64,000 nt of DNA from Actinacidiphila glaucinigra (GCF_900188405.1 NZ_FZOF01000003.1:186001-250000); one strand, 5' to 3'; counted from the first letter of the stretch, positions 16,923-27,363 are shown. Made by a program: numbers and translations. The notes: a model not told the origin generated them from the letters alone.

Positions 16923-16958
16923 TTCCACATTGCGGAAGTGTTCTTTTGTCATGCGGAA
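16923..16958. promoter_or_regulatory. Glyoxylate-regulon operator pair (gcl side)
   Basis: On the minus strand the near-perfect site TTCCGCAATGTGGAA occupies 16937-16923. A half-conserved copy, TTCCGCATGACAAAA, lies 21 bp upstream at 16958-16944 and overlaps the predicted transcription start. Spacing and order match the hyi promoter exactly. Confidence 0.72.
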
Positions 16959-16966
16959 CTACTGCG

Positions 16967-16996
16967 AACATAGGGCGCCCCCGGCTCGCGGGTCAA
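16967..16996 (-). promoter_or_regulatory. Promoter of gcl
   Basis: On the minus strand, -35 TTGACC (16996-16991) and -10 TATGTT (16972-16967) are 18 bases apart. The predicted start is near 16960, inside the upstream operator copy. Confidence 0.68.
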
Positions 16997-17096
16997 GAAG
17001 GAGACGCCAAAGCCGTTCGACAATCCGCTCGATCGATGTCGGTACCACCCACTAGGGTTCCGCTCGCCCTTCACATCGGCTTCACACGGACCCCAG

Positions 17097-17882
17097 GTGA
17101 TCTCCTTGACCACGCCGACGCCGTCGCCCGCACAGCCCCAGCCGTCCGCTCCCCCGCCGCAGGCGCCCGCGCACACGCAGACGCAGGCGGAGCCGCAGGC
17201 ACCGGCGGCGCCCCCGGCCGCGCGGCCGAGGCCGCTGCCGCCCTTCGGGCAGGAGGTGCCGGGCTACGGACGCTCCTGCCTGTTCTGCGGCTCGGTGCCG
17301 GCGGTCCAGGCGACCGTCCGGGGCCACCAGGGCATGGTCGTGATGATGCGCTTCCTGAAGGTCCGGGCCCCGTTCTGCCGGCGCTGCGGCATCGCCACGC
17401 ACCGCAAGATGGTGTCCGACAGCCTGGTGCAGGGCTGGTGGAGTCCGGCCTCGATGCTGCTCAACCCGCTCACCCTGCTGGTCAACCTGTTCCAGCGGTG
17501 GAGGATCAGCCGCCTGCCCGAGCCGGTCCCCGGCGCCCCCGGCACGCCCGCCGACCCCGGCCGGCCGATCCTGCTCCGCCCCACCGCCCTGGGCCTGCTG
17601 ATACCCGTGCTGCTCATCGGTGCAGGCTGGTTGGTGCTCCACAACGACCCCGAGTTCGCCGAGGTCGGCGACTGCGTCCACAGCAACGGAGAAGTCCTCT
17701 TCCCGGACGTGACGGTCGTCGACTGCGGTTCGGCGGAGGCGCAGTTCGAGGTCGTCGGCCGCTTCGACAACACCACCGACACCGGCGGGTGCGCCGCCTA
17801 CCCGCGCACGGTGGCCACGTTGCAGGCGGAACGCGGCTCGACCAAGTACGTGTTGTGCCTGGCGTCGAACGACAACACCTGA
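17097..17882 (+). CDS. Membrane protein with cysteine motifs and septum-formation-like C-terminus
   Basis: A 261-residue protein. The first 60 residues are proline/alanine-rich. A CxxC pair (CLFCGS) and a second (CRRCGI), residues about 65-105, may bind zinc. One transmembrane helix (LGLLIPVLLIGAGWLVL, near 170-186) precedes an exported domain with four cysteines (VGDCV, VVDCGS, GGCAAY, VLCLAS) resembling LppU-type septum-formation-associated domains. The GTG is the first plausible start, but no strong ribosome-binding site is seen. The function is unknown. Confidence 0.72.
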   Translation: MISLTTPTPSPAQPQPSAPPPQAPAHTQTQAEPQAPAAPPAARPRPLPPFGQEVPGYGRSCLFCGSVPAVQATVRGHQGMVVMMRFLKVRAPFCRRCGIATHRKMVSDSLVQGWWSPASMLLNPLTLLVNLFQRWRISRLPEPVPGAPGTPADPGRPILLRPTALGLLIPVLLIGAGWLVLHNDPEFAEVGDCVHSNGEVLFPDVTVVDCGSAEAQFEVVGRFDNTTDTGGCAAYPRTVATLQAERGSTKYVLCLASNDNT

Positions 17883-17893
17883 CCGCCGCCCGC

Positions 17894-17918
17894 GCTGACC
17901 GCCGGAACGGCGGTCAGC
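17894..17918. terminator. Bidirectional hairpin terminator
   Basis: GCTGACCGCCG and its perfect complement (11-bp arms, GAA loop) lie between the convergent membrane-protein and ricin-domain genes. The arm overlaps the stop codon of the latter. Confidence 0.75.
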
Positions 17919-19011
17919 CGCGGCTCCACTTCTGGTTGTCGTGGCCGTTGCAGCTCCACAGCCGCAGCCTGGTGCCGTTGCCCCCCGGCGAGTCCTCCGC
18001 CTCGACGCACTTGTCGGCCTGGACGTTGACCAGGTCGTGAGCGGCGTTGAGGCGGAACTGCTGGGCGCCGGTGCCGTTGCAGTCGACCAGCTGGACCGCC
18101 GCGCCGTCGTCCCGCGAACCCCCGGCGACGTCCATGCACTGGCCCCGGGAGCGGATGCTGCCGTCGGCCTTGATCTGCCAGGACTGCGCCGCGCCGCCGG
18201 TGCAGTCCCAGAGCTGCAGCGGACTGCCCCACGGGGGGCTCCCGTCGATGCAGCGGCCCGAGTCGTGGCTCCGGATCGCCATGCCGGAGGCTGCGGCGGA
18301 GTGCGAGGGCCCGGAGGCGGGTTGCTGCGCCGATCCCCCGCCCGTTGCGCGGGGGGTGGCCTTGCCCCCGGTCGTGCTCGGGGTGGCGGTCGGCCCGTCC
18401 GGGGACCCGGACTCCGCCCGCCGGCGGGGAGTGTCCCCGGGGGACGGCGACCGGCCGCCGTTCGGGCTCGCCGTGGCCGGGCCGGTCCCGGGGGTCCCGA
18501 CCACCGGGTCCTCGTCCGCGAGGGTGACGGCGGCTCCGCCGCGCTCCTGCCCGCCCGAACCCCGCAGGAGGAACGGCACGCAGACGAGCACGCCGACCGC
18601 CAGGCCCCCGCCGACCAGCAGCAGCGGGCGGGACCATCCGCGGCGCTTCGCCGGGGGAGCGGCAGGGGGCGGCGCCTGCGGGGCCGTCCCCGCGACCGCC
18701 GGCGGAGCGTGCTCCTCGTCGGCCTCGGATGCGGGGCGGGACGCGAAGGCGAGCCCCGCGGCGAAGCCGTCCGCGTAGGTGGACTCCGGCTCCGCGCCCT
18801 CCTCCTGACGCTCCGGCAGGGCGGCGGCGGTCGGCCTGGCCCGCAGTGTGGGCGCGTCGCCGCCGTTCCACTCCGTGGGGGTCCGGCTGGTGGTGGCGGA
18901 GGCGTCGGCGATCGCGGACGTCCTCCGGGTCCGCCGGGGCAGCGCCGTACCGGCGGGGGAGCCCGCCTCCGGGGCCTCGCCGGCCGCCGGATCGTCGGGA
19001 GAAGCCGTCAT
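17914..19011 (-). CDS. Membrane-anchored ricin-type beta-trefoil lectin
   Basis: A 365-residue protein. About 120 acidic/proline-rich cytoplasmic residues precede one transmembrane helix (LLLVGGGLAVGVLVCVPFLL, near 128-147). A Ser/Thr/Pro/Gly-rich linker follows, and the last 125 residues form a RICIN domain with three QxW-type repeats (AQSWQI, AQQFRL, NQKWSR) and paired cysteines. Such domains bind carbohydrate outside the cell. The ATG is preceded by GGAAGGA. No catalytic domain is attached, so it is probably a cell-surface sugar-binding protein. Confidence 0.85.
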   Translation of the reverse strand: MTASPDDPAAGEAPEAGSPAGTALPRRTRRTSAIADASATTSRTPTEWNGGDAPTLRARPTAAALPERQEEGAEPESTYADGFAAGLAFASRPASEADEEHAPPAVAGTAPQAPPPAAPPAKRRGWSRPLLLVGGGLAVGVLVCVPFLLRGSGGQERGGAAVTLADEDPVVGTPGTGPATASPNGGRSPSPGDTPRRRAESGSPDGPTATPSTTGGKATPRATGGGSAQQPASGPSHSAAASGMAIRSHDSGRCIDGSPPWGSPLQLWDCTGGAAQSWQIKADGSIRSRGQCMDVAGGSRDDGAAVQLVDCNGTGAQQFRLNAAHDLVNVQADKCVEAEDSPGGNGTRLRLWSCNGHDNQKWSRG

Positions 19012-19237
19012 GAATCCTTCCAAACCCAAGATGTGCCGAGAGCCGCCCCGCCGCGTGGGCCGGGGCTCGGGCACATCCGTCCCCCGGGGCATCCGCGCCG
19101 CACCGTCACCCCGCAAGGGGGTGTCCGCGGCGGCGCAGCACGCACCCTAGCAACCGCTCCCGGCCGGGACGACGCGCACCATGACGGCCCGGTGTCTGCT
19201 GCGTGAACTGCGGGTTCCCCGCGGGCGACGGTGTCCC

Positions 19238-19762
19238 TCAGGGCGTGCGCCGGTGGGGCTCCCAGGTGCGGCGGACGTCGTTCCACAGGTAGCGGGTGCC
19301 GGCGCCCCCGGCGCCGCCCGTGGTGGCCCAGACGCCCTGCGGGTGGCCGCCGAGGGTGTCGGTCCAGGCGATCTCCAGTCCGGCGACCTCCGGGTGGCTC
19401 AGGTCCAGCCGCTGGAACTGGGCGACCGCCCCGACCGGCAGCAACGGGTGCACCTGCACCTTGGTCCGCGAGGCCTCGTCCTCCAGCCGCAGCACCCCGC
19501 CGCCCTCGCGCCGGACCGAGCCGAGCTTCCTCACCGCCGCGATGAACGCGGCCGCCATCTGCTCCTCCTCGGTGGCCGCGCGCCGCCGCCAGAAGCCCCG
19601 GCCGCCCATGCGCGCGGCGGTCATCTCGCCGAGCCTGGTCCCCATGGCCTGCATGAACGAGCTCAGCAGCACCACACCGCCCGCACCGACCACGGCGGAC
19701 ACCAATTCCGGAATGGCGGACTGGTCACCGCCCCCCGGCCGGACGTCCTCCCAGTGACCCAT
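19238..19762 (-). CDS. Hypothetical protein with one hydrophobic segment
   Basis: A 174-residue protein that I do not recognise. A hydrophobic stretch near residues 20-38 (ELVSAVVGAGGVVLLSSFM) is followed by a charged helix and a C-terminal half rich in beta-prone and tryptophan-containing segments (VAGLEIAWTDTLGG, TRYLWNDVRRTWEPHRR). It may be a small membrane-associated protein. It lies 99 bases from the acyl-CoA synthetase operon and is transcribed in the same direction, but no coupling is seen. Confidence 0.6.
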   Translation of the reverse strand: MGHWEDVRPGGGDQSAIPELVSAVVGAGGVVLLSSFMQAMGTRLGEMTAARMGGRGFWRRRAATEEEQMAAAFIAAVRKLGSVRREGGGVLRLEDEASRTKVQVHPLLPVGAVAQFQRLDLSHPEVAGLEIAWTDTLGGHPQGVWATTGGAGGAGTRYLWNDVRRTWEPHRRTP

Positions 19763-19861
19763 CCCCGTCGCCCCCGTCTCCCGTACGTGTCAGGTGTGTT
19801 GCCAGGGTAGCGGCGGCGGCTGCAGTGGCGCGGGCGATCACCCGCGGCAAGCGCGCCCTCA

Positions 19862-21487
19862 TCACATGGAGCGGAAGGACTCCCGCAGTTCGACCTTGCG
19901 GACCTTGCCGCTGACGGTCATCGGGAAGGCGTCCATCAGCCGCAGGTGGCGCGGGACCTTGTAGTGGGCGAGCCGGCCGCGGCAGAACTCGCCGAGTTCC
20001 TCCACCGTCAGCGCGGAAGCCGGGTCCTTGAGGACGACGCAGGCCAGGATCTCCTCGCCGTACCGCTCGTCGGGGACGCCGACCACCTGGACGTCCGCGA
20101 TCTTCGGGTGCGCGTAGAGGAACTCCTCGATCTCGCGCGGGTAGACGTTCTCCCCACCGCGGATGATCATGTCCTTGATGCGGCCGACGATCTGCAGATA
20201 CCCGTCCTCCCGCATCACCGCCAGGTCGCCGGTGTGCATCCAGCGGCCGGCGTCGATCGCCTCCGCGGTCCTCTCCGGCTCGTCCCAGTAGCCCAGCATC
20301 ACCGAGTAGCCGCGGGTGCACAGTTCGCCCGCCGTGCCGCGCGGCACGGTCACGCCGTCCGGGCCGACGACCTTGACCTCCACGTGCGGCAGCACCCGGC
20401 CGACGGTTCCGGTGCGGCGCTCGAGGTCGTCGTCCCGGCGGGTCTGGGTGGAGACCGGCGAGGTCTCGGTCATGCCGTAGCAGATGGAGACCTCGGCCAT
20501 GTGCATCTCGGCGACGACCCGCTTCATCACCTCGACCGGGCAGGGCGAGCCCGCCATGATGCCGGTGCGCAGCGAGGAGAGGTCGTAGCCCGCGAAGTCC
20601 GGCAGGTTGAGCTCGGCGATGAACATCGTCGGCACCCCGTACAGCGAGGTGCAGCGCTCCTGTTGGACCGCTCGCAGCGTCGCCGCCGGGTCGAAGCCGG
20701 GCGCGGGGATGACGATGCAGGCGCCGTGCGAGGTTGCGCCCAGGTTTCCCATGACCATGCCGAAGCAGTGGTAGAAGGGCACCGGCAGGCAGACCCGGTC
20801 CTGTTCGGTGTAGCCCACCAGTTCGCCCACGAAGTAGCCGTTGTTGAGGATGTTGTGGTGGGAGAGGGTCGCGCCCTTGGGGAAGCCGGTGGTGCCCGAG
20901 GTGTACTGGATGTTGACGGGGTCGTCGCAGGACAGCTCCGCCCCGCGCTCGGCGAGCTGCCCGTACGGGACGTTCGACCCGGCCTCGACGAGGGCGTCCC
21001 ACGTGGGGTCGCCGATGTACACGACCTCGGTCAGCGAGCGGCACCCGCCGCGCACCTGCTCCACCATGGCGCGGTAGTCGCTGGACTTGAACTCGGTGGA
21101 GGCGACCAGCACCTCGATGCCGGCCTGGTCGAGCACGAACGCCAGCTCGTGGACGCGGTAGGCCGGGTTGATGGTGACCATGATCGCGCCGATGCGGGCG
21201 GTGGCGTACTGGACGAGCACCCACTCGGGGCAGTTGACGGCCCAGATGCCCACCCGGTCGCCCTTGCCGACGCCCTTGGCGAGCAGGCCGCGCGCCACGT
21301 CGTCGACGGCGTCGCCGAGCTGCGCGTAGGTCCAGCGGCGGCCGCTGGGCACGTCGACCAGCGCGTCGCTGTGCGGCCAGGCGGCGACCGCCCGGTCCAG
21401 GTTGCGGCCGATGGTGTCGCCGAGCAGGGGCGTGGTGCCGGTGCCGCTCGCGTAGGACGGCTCGACGGGCGTCGCGGGGGTGCTCAC
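19862..21487 (-). CDS. Acyl-CoA synthetase (AMP-forming)
   Basis: A 541-residue member of the acyl/aryl-CoA ligase family that activates a carboxylate with ATP and CoA. The AMP-binding P-loop [13 protein letters not shown] lies near residue 190. [11 protein letters not shown] (A5), [39 protein letters not shown] (A7-A8, here split by function) and the C-terminal catalytic Lys in TVSGKVRK are present. Sequence features favour medium or long fatty acids. The GTG start has AGGAGG upstream and overlaps the stop of the second synthetase gene by 4 bases. Confidence 0.9.
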   Translation of the reverse strand: MSTPATPVEPSYASGTGTTPLLGDTIGRNLDRAVAAWPHSDALVDVPSGRRWTYAQLGDAVDDVARGLLAKGVGKGDRVGIWAVNCPEWVLVQYATARIGAIMVTINPAYRVHELAFVLDQAGIEVLVASTEFKSSDYRAMVEQVRGGCRSLTEVVYIGDPTWDALVEAGSNVPYGQLAERGAELSCDDPVNIQYTSGTTGFPKGATLSHHNILNNGYFVGELVGYTEQDRVCLPVPFYHCFGMVMGNLGATSHGACIVIPAPGFDPAATLRAVQQERCTSLYGVPTMFIAELNLPDFAGYDLSSLRTGIMAGSPCPVEVMKRVVAEMHMAEVSICYGMTETSPVSTQTRRDDDLERRTGTVGRVLPHVEVKVVGPDGVTVPRGTAGELCTRGYSVMLGYWDEPERTAEAIDAGRWMHTGDLAVMREDGYLQIVGRIKDMIIRGGENVYPREIEEFLYAHPKIADVQVVGVPDERYGEEILACVVLKDPASALTVEELGEFCRGRLAHYKVPRHLRLMDAFPMTVSGKVRKVELRESFRSM

Positions 21488-23160
21488 CGGTGGTCCTCCT
21501 CGCGGTACTCGGTGCCGACGGCCCCTTCGGCGGTGCGCTGCCGCAGCTCGATACGGCGGATCTTGCCGGACACGGTCTTGGGCAGCTCGGCGAACTCGAT
21601 GCGCCGCACCCGCTTGTACGGGGCGAGCACGGCCCGCGAGTGCGCGAACAGCGCCGCGGCGGTCTCCGGTCCCGGCTCCCAGCCCTCGGCGAGGACGACG
21701 TACGCCTTGGGCACGGCCAGCCGCAGCGCGTCGGGCGCCGGGACGACGGCGGCCTCGGCCACGCACTCGTGCTCCAGCAGGGCGCTCTCCAGCTCGAAGG
21801 GGGAGATCTTGTAGTCGGAGGCCTTGAAGACGTCGTCGGCTCGCCCGATGTAGGTGATGTAGCCCTCGGCGTCGCGGGAGCCGATGTCGCCGGTGCGGTA
21901 CCAGCCGCCGGCCATGGCCTCGGCGGTGCGCTCCGGGTCGCCCTCGTAGCCGGTCATCAGGCCGACCGGGCGGGTGGACAGGTCGAGGCAGATCTCCCCC
22001 TCGTCGCCGGGCTTGCCGGTGACGGGGTCGACGAGTTCCACGGCGTACCCGGGGCTGGGGCGGCCCATGGAGCCCGGCTTGAGCGGCTGCCCGGGCGGGT
22101 TGGAGACCTGGACGGCCGTCTCGGTCTGGCCGAAGCCGTCCCGGATGGTCAGCCCCCAGGCGCGCCGTACGTGCTCGATGACCTCGGGGTTGAGCGGTTC
22201 GCCGGCGGCGACGACCTCGCGCGGCGGGGTGCGCAGCACACCGAGGTCGGCCTGGATCAGCATCCGCCAGACGGTGGGCGGAGCGCAGAAGCTGGTGACG
22301 CCGGCCCGGTCCATCTCGGCCATCAGGCGGCCCGCGTCGAAGCGCGTGTAGTTATGGATGAAGACCGTCGCCTCGGCGTTCCACGGGGCGAAGAGGTTGG
22401 ACCAGGCGTGCTTGGCCCAGCCGGGCGAGGAGATGTTGAGGTGGACGTCGCCGGGGCGCAGGCCGATCCAGTACATCGTCGCCAGGTGGCCCACCGGGTA
22501 GGACAGATGGGTGTGCTCGACGAGCTTGGGCTTGGCGGTGGTGCCCGAGGTGAAGTAGAGCATCAGCGGGTCGTCGCCGCGGGTGTCCCCGTCGGGCGTG
22601 AAGTCCGCGGGGGCGTCGTACGCGTCCTCGTAGGCGTGCCAGCCCGCGGGCGTGCCGCCGACGGCGATCCTGGTGTACTCCCCCGGCACCTGCTCGAACT
22701 TCGCCGCGTCCGCCGCCCGGACGATCACATGGCGGGCCCGGCCGCGCTCCACGCGGTCGCTGAGGTCGGCGGGACCGAGCAGCGGGGTGGCGGGGATGAC
22801 CACGGCGCGCAGCTTCATGGCGGCCAGGGCGGTCTCCCAGAGCTCGGTCTGGTTGCCGAGCATGACCACGATCCGGTCGCCGGCGCCCACCCCGAGGCCG
22901 CGGAGCCGGTTCGCGACCCGGGCGGAGCGCTCGGACATGGCGGCGAAGGAGACGACGGACTCGCTGCCGTCCTCCTCGACGATGTGCAGCGCGGGGCGCT
23001 CGTTGTCACGGGCGATGACGTCGAACCAGTCCAGCGCCCAGTTGAAGTGCTCGGGACGCGGCCAGCGGAAGCCCTCGTACGCCGCCCGGTAGTCCTCGCG
23101 GTGGCGCAGCAGGAAGTCCCGGGCCGCCCGGAACTCTTCCGTCCGGCTGGTTGCCGTCAT
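21484..23160 (-). CDS. Acyl-CoA synthetase (acetyl/medium-chain type)
   Basis: A 558-residue AMP-forming synthetase. The N-terminus ([29 protein letters not shown]) resembles medium-chain acyl-CoA or acetyl-CoA synthetases. The P-loop [37 protein letters not shown] and the C-terminal [11 protein letters not shown] with the catalytic, acetylatable Lys are all present. The ATG follows AGGAGG. It is the first gene of a coupled two-gene operon, divergent from a GAF-LuxR regulator 94 bases away that probably controls it. Confidence 0.9.
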   Translation of the reverse strand: MTATSRTEEFRAARDFLLRHREDYRAAYEGFRWPRPEHFNWALDWFDVIARDNERPALHIVEEDGSESVVSFAAMSERSARVANRLRGLGVGAGDRIVVMLGNQTELWETALAAMKLRAVVIPATPLLGPADLSDRVERGRARHVIVRAADAAKFEQVPGEYTRIAVGGTPAGWHAYEDAYDAPADFTPDGDTRGDDPLMLYFTSGTTAKPKLVEHTHLSYPVGHLATMYWIGLRPGDVHLNISSPGWAKHAWSNLFAPWNAEATVFIHNYTRFDAGRLMAEMDRAGVTSFCAPPTVWRMLIQADLGVLRTPPREVVAAGEPLNPEVIEHVRRAWGLTIRDGFGQTETAVQVSNPPGQPLKPGSMGRPSPGYAVELVDPVTGKPGDEGEICLDLSTRPVGLMTGYEGDPERTAEAMAGGWYRTGDIGSRDAEGYITYIGRADDVFKASDYKISPFELESALLEHECVAEAAVVPAPDALRLAVPKAYVVLAEGWEPGPETAAALFAHSRAVLAPYKRVRRIEFAELPKTVSGKIRRIELRQRTAEGAVGTEYREEDHR

Positions 23161-23221
23161 GTGTCCTCCTCGTCGCCGGCCCCCTCGGTAGCATCCTGTT
23201 GTCAGTGACGAGGCTCTCACT

Positions 23222-23237
23222 ACCCCCGAACGGGGGT
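23222..23237. promoter_or_regulatory. Palindrome between the synthetase operon and the GAF-LuxR gene
   Basis: ACCCCCG-AA-CGGGGGT is a perfect 7-bp inverted repeat in the 94-base divergent gap and is a candidate site for the adjacent LuxR-type regulator. The flanks CTCA/TGAG extend the symmetry loosely. Confidence 0.55.
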
Positions 23238-23254
23238 GAGGAAGCGGCGGGGGC

Positions 23255-24103
23255 GTGACGGGACCGGGCGAGGCGGCGGAGCTGCGGGCGGCGCTGCTGC
23301 GGATGAGGCGCACCAGCGGTCTGCCGGTGGCCTTCGGAGGGCTGCTCCCCGAACCGCGCCGGCTGCGGATCACCGAGCTGTCCGGCACGGCCACCGCCTC
23401 CCTGCAGGGGCTCACCATCACCGCGGGCAACGGCCTGGGCGGCAAGACGATCGCGCTGTCCCGGCCGCTGGCCGTCACCGACTACAGCACCTCGCGGGTG
23501 ATCAGCCACGAGTACGACGCGGCGGTCGCCGCCGAGGGCCTGCGCTCGGTGCTGGCCGTGCCGGTGGTCGTGCGCCGCCGGGTGCGCGGGGTGCTCTACG
23601 GTGCGCTGCGCCATCCGCTGGCGCTCGGCGACCGCCCGGTGAGCGCCGCGGTGGAGGCGGCGCGCGAGCTGGAGCAGCGGCTGGCGGTTCGGGACGAGGC
23701 CGACCGCCTGCTGTCGACCTGCCGCCAGCCGACCGCCGGGGACCCGGCGGCCTGGGAGGAGGTCCGCGAGGCCCACGGTGAGCTGCGGGCGCTGGCCGGC
23801 CGGGTCGCCGATCCGCTGCTGCGGCAGGAACTGCTCGCCGTGTGCGGCCGGCTCGCCGCGGCGACCGGGGCCGCCGGGGGCGGCGACGGCCTCCCCGCCG
23901 GGCGGCCGGTCGCCGTCTCCTCGCGGGAGCTGGACGTCCTGGCGTGCGTGGCCGTGGGGGCCACCAACGCCGCTGCCGCCGACCGGCTGGGACTGCGTCC
24001 GGAGACGGTGAAGAGCTATCTGCGCTCGGCCATGCGCAAGCTCGGCGCGCGTACCCGTCTCGAGGCGGTCGTCGCCGCCCGCCGGGCCGGCCTGCTCCCC
24101 TGA
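23255..24103 (+). CDS. GAF-domain LuxR-family regulator
   Basis: A 282-residue regulator. Residues about 20-130 form a GAF-like sensor domain (GLTITAGNGLGGKTIALSRPLAVTD split over two strands, SVLAVPVVVRRRVRGVLYGAL). Residues about 222-280 are a LuxR-type helix-turn-helix (SSRELDVLACVAVGATNAAA, then LRPETVKSYLRSAMRKLGA). No phospho-acceptor receiver domain is present, so a ligand or redox signal is more likely. It is divergent from two acyl-CoA synthetases, its probable targets. It has a GTG start with a weak upstream purine-rich site. Confidence 0.85.
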   Translation: MTGPGEAAELRAALLRMRRTSGLPVAFGGLLPEPRRLRITELSGTATASLQGLTITAGNGLGGKTIALSRPLAVTDYSTSRVISHEYDAAVAAEGLRSVLAVPVVVRRRVRGVLYGALRHPLALGDRPVSAAVEAARELEQRLAVRDEADRLLSTCRQPTAGDPAAWEEVREAHGELRALAGRVADPLLRQELLAVCGRLAAATGAAGGGDGLPAGRPVAVSSRELDVLACVAVGATNAAAADRLGLRPETVKSYLRSAMRKLGARTRLEAVVAARRAGLLP

Positions 24104-24558
24104 GACGCGGACCCGGACCGGTGGCCGGCCGGTGCACGCCGGCGGCGCCCGCGGGGTGATGCCGGCGGCGGAAACGGCCGCGCCGGCCGCGCACCGGTAC
24201 GGCGTTCACCCGCAAAGCACCGTGATCGGGGCAGCAGCGGAACCGCGGACAAGCCGCCGCGTTCGCCTCGCCCGGGGCGATTTCGGGGTTTGACCGCCGG
24301 CGGGATCGGACCGATCATTCGGGGTGTGTCCACCGGCACGCGCGGGACGGGGGCCGGCCTGACGAACGGTCCGGTGTTCAACAGGTCGCTGCCCCCGCGC
24401 ATTTCCCGGCCTGCCGCCCCTCGCGCGACATCGATTTCGGCGGCGGCGGTGAATTTCCCTGCACCGGACGGAAGCCGAAGAGCCACGCCAACGACGGCGG
24501 ATTTCCACGGCTCTCTGCATAACATTGTCCCGGACACGACACGAGGGGAGCGGCGACC
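24104..24558. other. 455-base upstream region of the LAL regulator
   Basis: No gene is supported. It contains a possible promoter, TTGACC (24290-24295) with a 17-base spacer and GATCAT (24313-24318), and a -10-like TAACAT at 24520-24525 nearer the gene. The relatively AT-rich half before 24559 suggests a control region. Confidence 0.5.
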
Positions 24559-27363
24559 GTGGAGCAGGTCTTCGACGTGCCGGCCAGACCCCGGCCCGAC
24601 CAGGTGATCGGGCGCGCCGATGTGCTCGCACGGGCCCGCGGGCACCTCGCCCACGGTGGCAGCCTGCTGCTGTACGGACCGGCCGGAATCGGGAAGTCCA
24701 CCGTATTGCGGACACTCGCCGAGGAATGCAACGGCGAACCCACGGTGCTGCGCTGTTCCGCGACCGAATCCGAATCGCACCTCCCCTTCCTCGCCCTGGT
24801 CGATCTGCTCGGCCTGGTCGCCGACCAGGTGTCCGACCGGCTGCCCGCTCCGCAGCGGGCCGCGCTGGAGTCGGCGCTCACCGGCCGCGGGGAGTCCTCG
24901 CTGCAACGGGACGGACTGGCGCTGCGGCTGGCCGTGCTGTCGGTGCTGCGGGCGCTGGCCGCCGACGGCCCGGTGCTGATCGTCGTGGACGACCTGCAGT
25001 GGATGGACCCGGCCAGCGCCGAACTGCTGGCCTTCGCGGCCCGCCGGGTCGCCGAACTGCCGGTGCGGGTGCTGGGCGCCGTCCGCACCGACGCCGATCC
25101 GCAGGACCAGCACGACCGCTATCTGCGCGCCTTCCCGCAGGACGTGCTCACGCTTCGGGTGACGCCGCTGTCCCGCCCGGACGTCTCCGAGCTCCTCGAC
25201 GGGCGCGGCCACACGGGTCTGCCGCGCGCGGTCGTCCGGGACATCCACCGCACCAGCGGCGGCAATCCGCTGTTCGCCCTGGAACTCGGCCGTGCCCTCG
25301 CGGAGAGCCGCACCCCGCCGCGCCCCGGGGAGCCGCTGCCGGTGCCGACCTCGCTGCGCGCCCTGGTGCTCAACCGGCTGGAGATGCTCTCCGCGGAGAC
25401 CCGCCGCACGCTGCTGATCGCCAGCGCGGGGGCCCGCCCGACCCTCGCGACGCTGCGCAGCGCCGGTCGCGCCAACGCCGAGGGCGAGACGGGGGTGGCC
25501 GCCTCCCTCGGCCTGGTGGAGATGGACCCCGACGACGGCAGCGGGCCGGTGCGTTTCGCGCATCCGCTGATCTCCGCGGCGCTGTACGCGGAGGCGACCC
25601 CGGAGGACCGGCGCAGCGCCCACGCCGCGCTGGCCGCGGCCGCCGTCGACCCGATCGAACGGGCCCGGCACCTGGCGCTGGCGACGAGCGGCAAGGACGA
25701 GCGGGTCGCGGCCAGCCTTGCCGAGGCCGCGGAAGAGGCCCGGTCCCGCGGCGCCCCCTCGATGGCCGCCCAACTCGGCCTGCTGGCCGCCCGGCACAGC
25801 CCCGAGGGCGCGGTGCCCACCGCGGACGAGCGGCGGCTGCGGGCCGCCGAGGACGCGCTGACCGCCGGGGAGCCCGAACTCGCCCGCGCCACCGCCCGCG
25901 AGGTGCTCGCGCGGGCCACGATCCCGGCGGACCGGGTGCGCGCGTGGAGCGTGGTGATCGACTCGGCCGGGCAGGCGCTGTCCGAGGTGGACGACGTCTT
26001 CCCGCAGGCCCTGGCGGACGCGGGCGACGACCCCCGGCTGCAGGGCCTGGTGCGCTACCAGCTCGCCTGGCGGGCCCTGGTGGACGGCCAGATGCACGAG
26101 GCGCGGGCCGAGGCCGCCCGCTCGGCGGCACTCGCCGCGCAGGCCGGGGACCGGCGCACCGAATTGCTGGCGCTCTCCTTCAAGGCCCTCAACGAGACGA
26201 CCATGGGGCACCCCGACGCCGCCGCGACCCTGGCCCTGGCCTCCGCCGAGCCGCAGGACCCGGACGTCGCCATGAACCACAACGGCCCGGTCTACATCCG
26301 CTCCCGCTATCTGCTGATGAGCGATCAGCTCGACGAGGCGCGGGCCGCGTTGACCTGGCTGGCCGGCGAGGCGCGGCAGCGCGGCGCGGTGGAGACGGAG
26401 GTCTACTCGGTACGCAGCCTCGCCGAGATCGAACTGCGCTCGGGACGCTGCGGCACGGCGCTCGACCTGGCCCGCGAGAGCCTGCGGCTGGCCGAGGACA
26501 TCGGCATCGGCGAGGGCTTCGCGCTGCAGATCGCCTCCCTGGCAGAGGCGGCCGGCGGCACGGTGGAACGCGCCCTGTCGCTGGCCGGGGACGCGGTGCG
26601 GCGGGCCGAGGCCGACAGCGACATGCCGTACATGACGCGGGCGCTGTACGCGCTCGGGCACGCCCGGCTGGTCGGCGCCGACCCGCAGGGCGCGGTGGAC
26701 GCGCTGCGCCGGGTGCGCGCGCTCGAACGCGAGATGGGCGTGACGGAGCCCGCGCGCGGCCGCTGGCAGGGCGACCTCGCCGAGGCACTGGTGCTGACGG
26801 GCGCGCTCGGTGAGGCGCGGGAGGTCATCGACGAGACGCGCCGGCACGCCCTGCGGCTCGGCCGGCAGAGCATCCTGGCCGTCCTGGAGCGCGCCGAGGG
26901 GATGCTCCTCGCCGCGCGCGGCGACACCGACGGGGCGGTGGCGGTGCTGACCGGGGCCCGGCAGCGGATGTCGGCCCTCGGCTACGGGCTGGACGAGGCC
27001 CGCGCCGTCCTCGCGCTGGCCCGGGTCGAGGCGGACCGGCGCAACCGCGGGGCGGCCGGGGCGGCGCTGGACGAGGCCGGCCGGCTGTTCCGGCGGTCGA
27101 AGGCCCTGCCGTGGCTGGAGCAGACGGGCCAGGCCCCGGCGGCCCCCGCGGCGGCGGCGCCACCGGAGCTGGACGGGCTGGCCTCGATGGAGCGGCAGGT
27201 GGCCGCGCTCGTCCTGGAGGGCGCCACCAACCGGGAGATCGCCGCGGCGCTGTTCGTCAGCGTGAAGACGGTCGAGGCGACCCTGACCCGCGTGTACCGC
27301 AAGCTGGGCATCCGCTCACGGGTGGACATCGTGCGACTGGCGGCGGGCCGCCGGGCCGGCTGA
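24559..27363 (+). CDS. LAL-type LuxR family ATPase regulator
   Basis: A 934-residue large ATP-binding LuxR regulator. The N-terminal AAA/STAND ATPase has Walker A GPAGIGKST (residues about 40-48) and Walker B VLIVVDDLQW near 140. A long TPR-like helical region occupies about 350-860. The C-terminal HTH (SMERQVAALVLEGATNREIA, then KTVEATLTRVYRKLGI) is complete. It has a GTG start with GAGGGGAG upstream. Such proteins are pathway activators sensing an unknown inducer and ATP. It is transcribed alone with no clear target next to it. Confidence 0.92.
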   Translation: MEQVFDVPARPRPDQVIGRADVLARARGHLAHGGSLLLYGPAGIGKSTVLRTLAEECNGEPTVLRCSATESESHLPFLALVDLLGLVADQVSDRLPAPQRAALESALTGRGESSLQRDGLALRLAVLSVLRALAADGPVLIVVDDLQWMDPASAELLAFAARRVAELPVRVLGAVRTDADPQDQHDRYLRAFPQDVLTLRVTPLSRPDVSELLDGRGHTGLPRAVVRDIHRTSGGNPLFALELGRALAESRTPPRPGEPLPVPTSLRALVLNRLEMLSAETRRTLLIASAGARPTLATLRSAGRANAEGETGVAASLGLVEMDPDDGSGPVRFAHPLISAALYAEATPEDRRSAHAALAAAAVDPIERARHLALATSGKDERVAASLAEAAEEARSRGAPSMAAQLGLLAARHSPEGAVPTADERRLRAAEDALTAGEPELARATAREVLARATIPADRVRAWSVVIDSAGQALSEVDDVFPQALADAGDDPRLQGLVRYQLAWRALVDGQMHEARAEAARSAALAAQAGDRRTELLALSFKALNETTMGHPDAAATLALASAEPQDPDVAMNHNGPVYIRSRYLLMSDQLDEARAALTWLAGEARQRGAVETEVYSVRSLAEIELRSGRCGTALDLARESLRLAEDIGIGEGFALQIASLAEAAGGTVERALSLAGDAVRRAEADSDMPYMTRALYALGHARLVGADPQGAVDALRRVRALEREMGVTEPARGRWQGDLAEALVLTGALGEAREVIDETRRHALRLGRQSILAVLERAEGMLLAARGDTDGAVAVLTGARQRMSALGYGLDEARAVLALARVEADRRNRGAAGAALDEAGRLFRRSKALPWLEQTGQAPAAPAAAAPPELDGLASMERQVAALVLEGATNREIAAALFVSVKTVEATLTRVYRKLGIRSRVDIVRLAAGRRAG

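Noticed and set aside
24016..26847. Long minus-strand reading opposite the LAL regulator
   Set aside because: No conserved motifs and a skewed composition. The plus-strand product has intact Walker and HTH motifs.
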